Origin: an uncultured Acetatifactor sp. | GTDB lineage: Bacteria > Bacillota > Clostridia > Lachnospirales > Lachnospiraceae | DNA length: 64,000 bases | Assembly (NCBI GenBank): GCA_910585015.1 | Contig: CAJUCT010000004.1 | Span: 1-64,000, forward strand | Reading direction: 5' to 3' | Shown here: piece by piece, positions 25,706 to 33,706 of the stretch | Position numbering within the stretch: position 1 is the first letter of the stretch | Layout: each line of letters opens with the position of its first letter | Program-made: the position numbers and the translations under genes | Notes under the pieces: model-generated | The model's input: the letters and a program-made list of their open reading frames with translations, nothing else | Databases searched by the model: none | What the model was told of the DNA's origin: nothing

Positions 25706-26576
25706 ACGGACGGTGGAGAGAATAACGGTTCCGGTGATACGGATACAGGGCGATAGCATTGAGACATCGGGACACACCAGCAAAGGCAACCAGCTGAAGT
25801 GGTATCAGGACGGCTGGTGGTACAAGGCGGACGCCTTTGGGTATGAGAGTTTGGCGGAGACTCTGGTGACACGGCTGCTGAAGGAAACGGATTGGACGGA
25901 CTATGTGCGCTATGAACCGGTGACAGTGGACTGGAACGGCAGGTTGTATCGGAGCTGCCGCAGCCAAAATTTCCTGCGGCAGGGGGAGGAACTGCTGCCG
26001 CTGGAGAAGCTCTACCGCAGTGTGACAGGCTTTAGCCTGGCTGAGCAGCTGTCCCATATGCATGAGGTGGATCAGAGGGTTGCTCACGCGGTGGAGTTTG
26101 TGGAAAACCTGACGGGCATAGAGGGCTTCGGGGCGTATCTGTCCGGCATGTTGGAGATGGATATGTTTTTTCTGAATGAGGACCGCCATACCAACAACAT
26201 TGTGCTGATCTACCGGCAGGCGGACAGAAGCTACAGGCTGTGCCCCTATTTTGATATGGGGTTGTCCCTGTACGCGGATACCCGGGAGGAATATCCGCTG
26301 GATATGGATGTGGAGACCTGCCGGAAGAGGGTCAGGGCTAAACCGTTCAGTCAGGATTTCGATGAGCAGATGGATGCGGCGGGCAGACTTTATGGATGGA
26401 GTCTGCATTTCCCCATGGGACGCAGCAGATTGTGGCATCTGCTGGAGGATATGCAGGCTGCCTATGAACCGGATCCGGGAGCCCCATGGTACAGCCCCCG
26501 GGAGTGGAAACGGATGCGGGCGGCGGTTATGGATCAGGCGCTGTCCTATCCGCATCTGTTTGACTCACAGTTTTGA
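25698..26576 (+). CDS. HipA-like/CtkA-type Ser/Thr protein kinase
   Basis: A 292-residue protein with the HipA-fold kinase core. The ATP-binding Lys is probably in WWYKADAFGYE, the catalytic loop is FLNEDRHTNNIVLI (Asp near 162, Asn five residues later), and the metal-binding Asp is in CPYFDMGLSL, about 24 residues on, as in HipA. It is much shorter than HipA (about 440 residues) and lacks the N-terminal subdomain, like the CtkA-type kinases. HipA kinases phosphorylate tRNA synthetases or other translation targets and cause growth arrest. The overlap with the upstream helix-turn-helix gene suggests coupled synthesis. The 3' end overlaps the convergent aroA by 12 bases. Confidence 0.75.
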   Translation: MPERTVERITVPVIRIQGDSIETSGHTSKGNQLKWYQDGWWYKADAFGYESLAETLVTRLLKETDWTDYVRYEPVTVDWNGRLYRSCRSQNFLRQGEELLPLEKLYRSVTGFSLAEQLSHMHEVDQRVAHAVEFVENLTGIEGFGAYLSGMLEMDMFFLNEDRHTNNIVLIYRQADRSYRLCPYFDMGLSLYADTREEYPLDMDVETCRKRVRAKPFSQDFDEQMDAAGRLYGWSLHFPMGRSRLWHLLEDMQAAYEPDPGAPWYSPREWKRMRAAVMDQALSYPHLFDSQF

Positions 26577-27962
26577 CGGGGCCTGTAACTGTTGGAGGCA
26601 GGACTCTAAAACCTCGTAATAATCTTCAAAAGTCTTGCGGCAGCAGCCGGGATTGTGGATGACGATTCCGGCTGTCTTAAGGCCCGTCAAGGTAAAACCC
26701 ATGGCCATCCGGTGATCCTCATAGGTCTGGACAGTGCAGGGCCGGGGGGCGCCGGGATAGACGGTGATGCTGTCCTGAGTAGATTCGCAGCGGATGCCCA
26801 TACGCCCCAGCTGGGCAGTGATGGCGCTTAAGCGGTCACATTCCTGAAAACGGATGTGGCCTATGCCGGTGATGGTAGTTGGGGTATCCGCATAGGGAGC
26901 GATGGCCGCCAGGGTGATGGCCTGGTCGGAGCAGGCGGACATATCCGCTTTTACACCGGCCAGCCGTCCATTGGCCGGGGGCAGCAGAAGCAGCCCGTCG
27001 GCATCCTCTTGCAGCGTACATCCCATCCGCGCCAGAATATCCAGAAAAGCTATGTCCCCCTGCATACTTTCACGATATATCTGCATAACCTGCACGGGTA
27101 CGCCCAGCAGCGCCCCCATGGCGTAAAAATAGCAGGCGGCGGACACATCCGGTTCGATCCGGTAGTCCAGCGCCCGGTAGTTTTGCCCGGCGGCGACGAG
27201 GTAGCCCATGGGCCGGGTGCTGTTGACACAGCCGGGGCAGTGGTGGTTATTTCCGCTGCCTGCGCAGTAGTACTGAGGAGCGGCGTGGACACCGAACTGC
27301 TCCATCATCCGGGTGGTGATTTGGATATAGGACATACCATGTTCGCCCTGGATATGGATGGTCATATCCTCTGGGGACAGGCAGGAGGATATGAGCAGGG
27401 CACTGAGGAACTGACTGCTGTGCTTTATATCCACGGTGATAAGCTTTCTGCCGAAGCCATGCCCCCTGAGGGTAAAGGGAAAATGTCCCTCCTCCCCCTG
27501 GCACAGGATCTGGCAGCCAAGCTCCCTCAGGGAGGCCATCAGCGGGGCCATGGGCCGTCTGCGCATCTGCTCCGAGGCGTCCATGTGGTAAACGCCCTGA
27601 GAGACTCCCAGGTAGGCGGTCAGGAACCGGGCGGCAGTACCGGCGCTGCCCACATAGAGGCTGGCCTCCGCCTTGGGGACCGCTCCGCCCAGGCCCGTGA
27701 CCCGGACGGTCTTCTTTTCCTCGTCTACTTCGGTTTCAAAGCCCAATTCCTGAACACATTTCAGAAAATGCCGGGAGTCGTCGGAAAACAACACACCCCG
27801 CAGGGTGGAGGTGCCCCGGGCCAGGGTGGCCAGCAGCAAGGCACGGCCTGTTATGCTCTTGGAGCCGGGCACCGCCACACGGATAGGCGGGCGGCCTGCT
27901 TTACCATATTCCTGTTTTATATCATACACACAGGGCACAGCATAGGATTTATCCGTTATCAT
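26565..27962 (-). CDS. aroA: 3-phosphoshikimate 1-carboxyvinyltransferase (EPSP synthase)
   Basis: A 465-residue EPSP synthase, step six of the shikimate pathway (shikimate 3-phosphate plus phosphoenolpyruvate). The N-terminal GSKSITGRALLLATLARG binds both substrates. YVGSAGTAARFLTAYL, EQMRRRPMAPLMASLRELG and the C-terminal TYEDHRMAMGF and PGCCRKTFEDYY complete the family pattern. It is slightly longer than the usual 430 residues, with a Cys/His-containing loop (YYCAGSGNNHHCPGC) that is unusual. ATG 27962 follows AAAGAGG; an in-frame TTG six bases earlier is less likely. It stands alone, not in an aro operon. Confidence 0.9.
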   Translation of the reverse strand: MITDKSYAVPCVYDIKQEYGKAGRPPIRVAVPGSKSITGRALLLATLARGTSTLRGVLFSDDSRHFLKCVQELGFETEVDEEKKTVRVTGLGGAVPKAEASLYVGSAGTAARFLTAYLGVSQGVYHMDASEQMRRRPMAPLMASLRELGCQILCQGEEGHFPFTLRGHGFGRKLITVDIKHSSQFLSALLISSCLSPEDMTIHIQGEHGMSYIQITTRMMEQFGVHAAPQYYCAGSGNNHHCPGCVNSTRPMGYLVAAGQNYRALDYRIEPDVSAACYFYAMGALLGVPVQVMQIYRESMQGDIAFLDILARMGCTLQEDADGLLLLPPANGRLAGVKADMSACSDQAITLAAIAPYADTPTTITGIGHIRFQECDRLSAITAQLGRMGIRCESTQDSITVYPGAPRPCTVQTYEDHRMAMGFTLTGLKTAGIVIHNPGCCRKTFEDYYEVLESCLQQLQAPSKL

Positions 27963-28077
27963 TTTCAAAACCTCTTTTCCCTAATACGTTTACAATAAAC
28001 TTACCAAAAAAAGGCGGAATGCGCAAGGGGCAATGGCATCTGTACTTGCGCGGAAACCATATATAGATAAAAAGGAA

Positions 28078-28106
28078 TTGACAAATACTGGCACTTGGTA
28101 TATATT
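28078..28106 (+). promoter_or_regulatory. Strong promoter for cysK
   Basis: TTGACA (28078-28083), a 17-base spacer, then TATATT (28101-28106). An AT-rich stretch with ATTCCATAATATTC follows directly and would overlap the transcription start. That is where an Rrf2-family repressor such as CymR might bind, although I cannot confirm a CymR site. Confidence 0.75.
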
Positions 28107-28158
28107 TATTCCATAATATTCATATCAAATAAGTATGAAATGGATGGAGGGACTTATC

Positions 28159-29094
28159 ATGGCTAAAATATACAGCAAGGCCACAGAGTTGATCGGACAT
28201 ACTCCGCTGCTGAGAGTAGAGAATTATATGAGGGAAAAGGGCATAGAGGATGCCGACATCCTGGTGAAACTGGAGTATTTGAACCCTGCGGGCAGTGTGA
28301 AAGACAGGATAGCGCTGTCCATGGTGGAGGACGCGGAGAGGAAAGGTATCTTAAAGCCCGGGGCCACCATCATCGAGCCCACCAGCGGCAACACAGGCAT
28401 CGGGCTGGCCAGCGTGGCGGCGGCAAAGGGGTATCGAACGATTCTGACACTGCCGGATACCATGAGCGTGGAACGGCGCAATCTGCTGAAAGCCTATGGG
28501 GCCCAGCTGGTGCTGACGGAAGGCGCAAAGGGCATGAAGGGGGCTATCGCCAGGGCGGAGGAACTTCGGCAGGAGATTCCCGGCGCGGTGATTCTGGGAC
28601 AGTTTGACAACGCGGCCAACCCGGCGGCTCATGCGGCTGCCACCGGTCCCGAGATCTGGGAGGACACGGACGGCCAGGTGGATATCTTTGTGGCAGGCGT
28701 GGGCACCGGCGGTACTATAACAGGTATCGGAACTTATCTGAAATCCAAAAATCCCAGGGTGCAGATCGTGGCGGTGGAGCCCTCGGATTCGCCGGTGCTC
28801 TCCGGCGGCAAGCCCGGCCCCCACAAACTGCAGGGGATTGGGGCGGGATTTGTGCCCTCCATTTTGAATACCCAGGTGTATGACGAGATCTTCACCGTGA
28901 CCACGGAACAGGCATTTTCCACAGGAAGGGAGATCGCCCGCAGGGAGGGTGTGCTGGTGGGCATCACCTCCGGCGCGGCGCTGTACGCCGCGTCCCAGCT
29001 GGCGCTCCGGCCCCAGAATAAGGGCAAAACCATCGTGGCTCTGCTGCCGGACTCCGGGGATCGGTATCTGTCTACAGCGATGTTTGCGGAATAG
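28159..29094 (+). CDS. cysK: Cysteine synthase A (O-acetylserine sulfhydrylase)
   Basis: A 311-residue PLP enzyme making cysteine from O-acetylserine and sulfide. TELIGHTPLLRV begins the fold, the PLP Lys is in LNPAGSVKDRIAL, the substrate loop is EPTSGNTGIGLA, the phosphate-binding loop is GVGTGGTITGIG, and GITSGAALYA is near the end. ATG 28159 follows GGAGGG by seven bases and is preferred over the ATG at 28135. A strong promoter precedes it and the Rrf2 regulator gene follows after 68 bases, so the two are probably one transcription unit. Confidence 0.94.
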   Translation: MAKIYSKATELIGHTPLLRVENYMREKGIEDADILVKLEYLNPAGSVKDRIALSMVEDAERKGILKPGATIIEPTSGNTGIGLASVAAAKGYRTILTLPDTMSVERRNLLKAYGAQLVLTEGAKGMKGAIARAEELRQEIPGAVILGQFDNAANPAAHAAATGPEIWEDTDGQVDIFVAGVGTGGTITGIGTYLKSKNPRVQIVAVEPSDSPVLSGGKPGPHKLQGIGAGFVPSILNTQVYDEIFTVTTEQAFSTGREIARREGVLVGITSGAALYAASQLALRPQNKGKTIVALLPDSGDRYLSTAMFAE

Positions 29095-29162
29095 AGAAGC
29101 GACGGGCGCGCGGTTTGAGGGGGTAAGGTAATGCCGGCGCGGCAGATGTAGGTGAGGTGACT

Positions 29163-29603
29163 ATGAAAATATCAACCAAGGGGCGTTACGCGGTGCGGGT
29201 CATGTTGGACCTGGCGCTGAATAACAACGGAGAATGTATTAAGGTAAAAGAGATTGCGGGCAGACAGGGTATCTCGGAAAAATATTTGGAACAGATCATC
29301 GCCGTGCTGAACCGGGCCGGCTATGTGAAAAGCGTCCGGGGGGCCCAGGGAGGCTACCGCCTGGCCAGAGAGCCGGAAGCTTACACGGTGGGTATGGTGC
29401 TGCGGCTCACGGAAGGGTCGCTGGCGCCGGTGGCCTGCCTGGAGGAGGACTACGGCACCTGCGAGCGCTGTGATACCTGCGAGACATTGCAGGTGTGGAA
29501 AGATGTGTACGAGGCGGTCAACAACGTGGTGGACAATGTTACCATCGGGGATCTGGCCGCAAGGCACAGACAGCGGCTGGAGGCCATGGACTACACGATC
29601 TGA
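29163..29603 (+). CDS. Rrf2-family regulator (IscR/CymR-like)
   Basis: A 146-residue winged-helix repressor starting with the invariant MKISTKGRYAVRVMLDLA and carrying the recognition region GISEKYLEQIIAVLNRAGYV and GAQGGYRLAR. Four cysteines cluster at about residues 92, 100, 103 and 106. IscR binds an iron-sulfur cluster through three such cysteines, whereas Bacillus CymR has none and instead senses cysteine status through CysK. The cysK neighbour points to control of sulfur metabolism, and the cysteines suggest redox or cluster sensing. ATG 29163 follows GAGGTG. The 3' end nearly abuts the convergent AraC-type gene. Confidence 0.87.
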   Translation: MKISTKGRYAVRVMLDLALNNNGECIKVKEIAGRQGISEKYLEQIIAVLNRAGYVKSVRGAQGGYRLAREPEAYTVGMVLRLTEGSLAPVACLEEDYGTCERCDTCETLQVWKDVYEAVNNVVDNVTIGDLAARHRQRLEAMDYTI

Positions 29604-29605
29604 AA

Positions 29606-30463
29606 CTAATATTGTTTTTTTCCGCCATGTTCGTACCGCCATTGCCGCGGGGAAACGCCATATACATTTTTAAAAGCTCTGGAGAAATGCAGTTGGTTAG
29701 AATAGCCGACTGCATTTCCAATATCCCCCACAGACAGGCCCGTGAGCTTCAATAGCTCCGTTGCCTTTGTCATGCGGTAGTTTATGAGAAATTCCTGAGG
29801 GGTTTTCCCCATACTTTCATGGAAAATTTTTCCGAAGTAGCTGCGGTTCAGCCCGATGGACGCAGCAATATCCTCCACAGAAATATCATACTGAAAGTTT
29901 TGTTCAATAAAGGAAAAAGCCTCTTTTATATAAAAATCGCGCAGACTGCTGCCTCTGCTGATCTGGGCAGAGGTGGAGGAGCGGACAAGGCTGTCCATAA
30001 ACAGATAAAGATGCCCGATTAAATGGAAAGAGGATTCTTCCCTGTGATTTACAATATATAACATTTCTTCCTTCATCGTTTCAGAGATATCTTTATATCG
30101 TGCCCGGTATACCGGCTGTTCCAGTTTAAAGCCTGCTAATTCAACGGTTTCCTTCGCGCGCAGTCCGTCAAATTCCAGCCACACATATTCCCAGGGAATC
30201 TTTTGATCCGCAATGTATGTACATATCTGATTAGGAAAAATCATAAAGCCCTGTCCGCTCTTGATCTGGAAGGAGTTGGTTTCTTTCCTGTCATCATAGG
30301 CATAAAGGGTACCGGTGCCGGAAAGGCAATAGTGGAACAGATAGTGATTTCTGGCGGCAGGACCAAAGGAATGAGATGGATCGCACTGCTCCCAGCCAAA
30401 TTGATACAAGCCCAGGTCAATAAAATTTTCGCTTGGAAAGACAGAAAAGATGACTTCGCTCAT
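29606..30463 (-). CDS. AraC-family regulator of alpha-galactoside operon (MsmR/RafR-like)
   Basis: A 285-residue regulator. The N-terminal cupin sensor (NHYLFHYCLSGTGTLYAY, GFMIFPNQICTYI) is joined to a C-terminal double helix-turn-helix with EDIAASIGLNRSYFGKIFHE and DIGNAVGYSNQLHFSRAFKN. It diverges from a sugar ABC transporter, alpha-galactosidase and amylosucrase operon, the arrangement of MsmR/RafR activators, so raffinose or melibiose is the probable signal. ATG 30463 follows GAGGTG, which overlaps a less likely upstream ATG at 30475. Confidence 0.85.
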   Translation of the reverse strand: MSEVIFSVFPSENFIDLGLYQFGWEQCDPSHSFGPAARNHYLFHYCLSGTGTLYAYDDRKETNSFQIKSGQGFMIFPNQICTYIADQKIPWEYVWLEFDGLRAKETVELAGFKLEQPVYRARYKDISETMKEEMLYIVNHREESSFHLIGHLYLFMDSLVRSSTSAQISRGSSLRDFYIKEAFSFIEQNFQYDISVEDIAASIGLNRSYFGKIFHESMGKTPQEFLINYRMTKATELLKLTGLSVGDIGNAVGYSNQLHFSRAFKNVYGVSPRQWRYEHGGKKQY

Positions 30464-30651
30464 ATGACACCTCATAATGCGCCAATCGGCATATTTTCTT
30501 ATGTTTACGAATATTATATACCAAAATGCTATGTGATTTCAAATATATCTCCTAAAAGTAGTAAAAAGGAATAAAATGTCTAAAATGCTGATATTTTAGG
30601 TGGCATATAGATATGTTGTGATGTTTCTATCAAAAAGAGAGGAGAGATACT

Positions 30652-31923
30652 ATGAAAGGAAACAGGTTAAAATGCTTGGGGCTGGCCTTGGGATGCATGG
30701 TCACTGCTCTGCCCCTTCAAGGCTGCGGGGCTTCCTCGGACAAGATCGAAATCGAGATTGTCCAATATAAGCCGGAAGCGGCCAATTACTTCAAGACGGT
30801 GGAAGACGAGTTCAATGCGGCCCATGACACAATCCATCTGATCATCAGTTCCCCGAATGACGCTATGACCATCTTAAAGACGAGATTTATCCGGGAGGAT
30901 TATCCGGACATTATCGGGATCGGCGGAGACATCAATTATTCCTATTTTGTGGATGCGGAGATTCTGGCGGACATTTCGGATTATGAGGGACTGCAGGATA
31001 TCAATCAGGGATATCTGGACATTGCCGAGTCATTGGAGTTGATCCCCACGGATGGAACCTACATTGTGCCCTATGTGGCGAATGCGGCCGGGATTCTCTA
31101 TAACAAGGATTTGTTTGCCGAGCACGGATGGCAGATTCCTGAGACCTGGAGTGAACTGATGCAGCTGTGTGAAGAGATTGAAGCGGAAGGGATACTTCCA
31201 TTCTATTTTGGGTTTAAGGACACCTGGACCTGTCTGGCGCCGTGGAATGCCATGGCTGTGGAACTCTCCCCCGCAGATACGGCAAAACAGGTAAACCGAG
31301 GACAAACCACATTTACGCAGGAATACAGGCAGCTGGCGGAGAAATATCTGGCATTATTGCCCTATGGGCCGGATGACCCCTTTGCCTATGGGTATAATGA
31401 CGCATGTACCGCTTTTGCCAGAGGGGAATCGGCAATGTACCCCATCGGAAGTTACGCCACGCCCCAGATCCTGTCGGTGAACCCGGACTTGCATATTGAT
31501 TCCTTTGTCATGCCGGCAAGCGATGAGAGAGAGGGCAGGACACTGAATTCCGGCATTGATCTTGGATTCTGCGTCACGGCTGAGTGCGAGAACAAGGAAG
31601 CGGCCTATGAGGTTCTTGACTTTCTCTTATCATATGAAAATATACAGAAATATATTGATGACCAAAATGCCATTCCCTGCAAAAAAGGTGATTTCCGGCT
31701 TGCCTCCATGCTGGACGGAATGCTTACATTTATTGAAGAAGGAAATATGACGGATTACCAGGATCACTATTATCCTTCGGAAATGTCTGCGGACGCATTG
31801 CTTCAGACTTTCCTGCTGGAGAAGGATGTGGATGCTTTCCTCGCAGCCTTTGACGCGAACTGGCAGAGATATAACAGGGATATCATCCGCATGGTGCAGG
31901 ATTATGAGCAATCCCTGCAGTAG
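30652..31923 (+). CDS. Sugar ABC transporter substrate-binding lipoprotein (MsmE-like)
   Basis: A 423-residue family 1 extracellular solute-binding protein. The signal peptide ends in the lipobox LQGC, so the mature protein is anchored by a lipidated Cys near residue 25. The fold shows IEIEIVQYKPEAANYF, GILYNKDLFAEHGWQIPETW and GIDLGFCVTAE, typical of oligosaccharide-binding proteins. With the next two permease genes it forms an importer lacking its own ATPase, presumably sharing a distant MsmK-like ATPase. Probable ligands are raffinose-type alpha-galactosides, judging by the downstream glycosidases. Confidence 0.9.
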   Translation: MKGNRLKCLGLALGCMVTALPLQGCGASSDKIEIEIVQYKPEAANYFKTVEDEFNAAHDTIHLIISSPNDAMTILKTRFIREDYPDIIGIGGDINYSYFVDAEILADISDYEGLQDINQGYLDIAESLELIPTDGTYIVPYVANAAGILYNKDLFAEHGWQIPETWSELMQLCEEIEAEGILPFYFGFKDTWTCLAPWNAMAVELSPADTAKQVNRGQTTFTQEYRQLAEKYLALLPYGPDDPFAYGYNDACTAFARGESAMYPIGSYATPQILSVNPDLHIDSFVMPASDEREGRTLNSGIDLGFCVTAECENKEAAYEVLDFLLSYENIQKYIDDQNAIPCKKGDFRLASMLDGMLTFIEEGNMTDYQDHYYPSEMSADALLQTFLLEKDVDAFLAAFDANWQRYNRDIIRMVQDYEQSLQ

Positions 31924-31955
31924 CCATGAAATAAAACTTTGTATAGGAGAAGATG

Positions 31956-32822
31956 ATGAAAAATGAGAGAAAAAGAACATTTTTGCTGATTACCATACCG
32001 ATCCTGGCCTTGTTTGTCTGTTTTAATACCATCCCTCTGATACGCGGTGTGATATACAGTTTTACCAATTTCAAGGGTTTTGGAAAATATGACTGGGTCG
32101 GACTGCGCAACTATATTGACCTGTTTTCCGATGCCCGTGTGGGGAAATCCTACTTATTTACGATCAAACTGGCGGTTGTGACAACGATTGTGGTAAACGT
32201 GCTCAGCTTGATTCTGGCCATAGGACTGAACAGCAAAATACGCGCGAAAGGTTTTTTTCGAGGCGCCTATTTCCTGCCGAATATATTGGGATCTCTTGTT
32301 GTGGGCTATATTTTCAATTACTTTTTTACTTACATCCTTCCGGCTTTGGCGGACATGATGGGCATAAGCTCTCTGAGCACAAGTATTTTGTCAAACCCCA
32401 GCAAAGCGTGGATCGGCGTCATGATTGTATGTGCATGGCAGGCGGTTGCGATGAATACCATTATCTACATCTCAGGACTGCAGACTGTGCCGGAGGATGT
32501 GTATGAAGCAGGCGGATTGGACGGCGCCACCGGGTGGAAAAGGTTCCGTTACCTGACGTTCCCGCTGATTATCCCGTTCTTTTCCATTAACATGGTCCTC
32601 TGCGTGAAGAATTTTCTGATGGTATTTGACCAGATTATGGCATTGACCAAAGGCGGTCCGGCACAGAGTACGGAATCCATTTCCTATTTGATCTATAACA
32701 ATGGTATGTCGGGCGGACAGTTTGGGTTCCAGAGCGCGAACGCGGTGGTATTCTTTATCGTAATTGTAGTGATTTCTGTGGCACAGATGAAATTTTCCGG
32801 TTCAAAGGAGGAGCAGCTATGA
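31956..32822 (+). CDS. Sugar ABC transporter permease (MsmF-like)
   Basis: A 288-residue inner-membrane permease of the MalF type with six helices. The cytoplasmic EAA loop reads YEAGGLDGATGWKRFRYLTF and contacts the ATPase. ATG 31956 lies six bases after AGGAGA; an ATG three bases upstream is too close. The stop overlaps the next start (ATGA). Confidence 0.9.
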   Translation: MKNERKRTFLLITIPILALFVCFNTIPLIRGVIYSFTNFKGFGKYDWVGLRNYIDLFSDARVGKSYLFTIKLAVVTTIVVNVLSLILAIGLNSKIRAKGFFRGAYFLPNILGSLVVGYIFNYFFTYILPALADMMGISSLSTSILSNPSKAWIGVMIVCAWQAVAMNTIIYISGLQTVPEDVYEAGGLDGATGWKRFRYLTFPLIIPFFSINMVLCVKNFLMVFDQIMALTKGGPAQSTESISYLIYNNGMSGGQFGFQSANAVVFFIVIVVISVAQMKFSGSKEEQL

Positions 32823-33664
32823 AACATACATCTACTGTGGGAAAATCCAACAGGGTTGCGCTTTGTCTGCTGATTCTCGGTCTCTCTACGATAGTATTTC
32901 CGCTCTATATGACCGTTGTGATTGCGTTTAAGCAGCCGTCGGAAATGACAACCAGCATCAGCGGTATTTTGTCTCTGCCCAAGACATGGAGCCTTGACAA
33001 TTTCAGGGAGGCCATGGAAGTGACTGATTTCTGGCACTCTCTGAAGAACAGTTTAGTAATCTCCGTGATTACCGTGGGTTTATCCATCCTGATCCATTCC
33101 CTGATGGGATATGCGCTGGGCAGAAACAAAGCGCACAGCAAATTTTATAACTTTGTCTATCTGTTCATCGTCAGCGGTATGTTCGTGCCCTTTGCCATTC
33201 TGATGATGCCGCTGGCAAAGCAGACGGCGGAATTGGGGCTGGCCAACTGGGCGGGGGTTATTATCTTATATGTCGTGTTTTACATGCCGATGAATATCAT
33301 GCTGTATTCCGGATATCTGGTCAATATCCCCATGGCTCTGGAGGAAGCGGCAAAAGTGGACGGCGCTTCCACCTGGACCACTTATTGGAAGGTTATTTTC
33401 CCGATTATGTCTCCCATGCACGCTACAGTGGCGGTCATCACGGCGCTGGCTGTGTGGAACGATGTAATGACTCCCCTTATCATTATGGCGGGTTCAGGCG
33501 AAAACACTCTGCCGCTGGCACAGTTGAACTTCCAGTCGCAGTTCGGCACAAATTATAATTTGGCCTTCGCTTCTTATCTTTTGTCCTTGATACCGATATT
33601 GATTTTTTATATAATATGTCAGAGACAGATTTTGAACGGGGTTACAAATGGAGCGGTAAAGTAG
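32819..33664 (+). CDS. Sugar ABC transporter permease (MsmG-like)
   Basis: A 281-residue permease of the MalG type. The EAA motif is LEEAAKVDGASTWTTYWKVI, and MYMTVVIAFKQPSEM and LLSLIPILIFYIICQ are the usual start and end of the domain. Translation is coupled to the first permease gene by ATGA overlap, with GGAGGAG inside the upstream gene. It completes the membrane channel of the importer. Confidence 0.9.
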   Translation: MKHTSTVGKSNRVALCLLILGLSTIVFPLYMTVVIAFKQPSEMTTSISGILSLPKTWSLDNFREAMEVTDFWHSLKNSLVISVITVGLSILIHSLMGYALGRNKAHSKFYNFVYLFIVSGMFVPFAILMMPLAKQTAELGLANWAGVIILYVVFYMPMNIMLYSGYLVNIPMALEEAAKVDGASTWTTYWKVIFPIMSPMHATVAVITALAVWNDVMTPLIIMAGSGENTLPLAQLNFQSQFGTNYNLAFASYLLSLIPILIFYIICQRQILNGVTNGAVK

Positions 33665-33706
33665 ATAATTGCGGATTATGCAAAGAAACCGGCAGGAAGA
33701 GAGATT

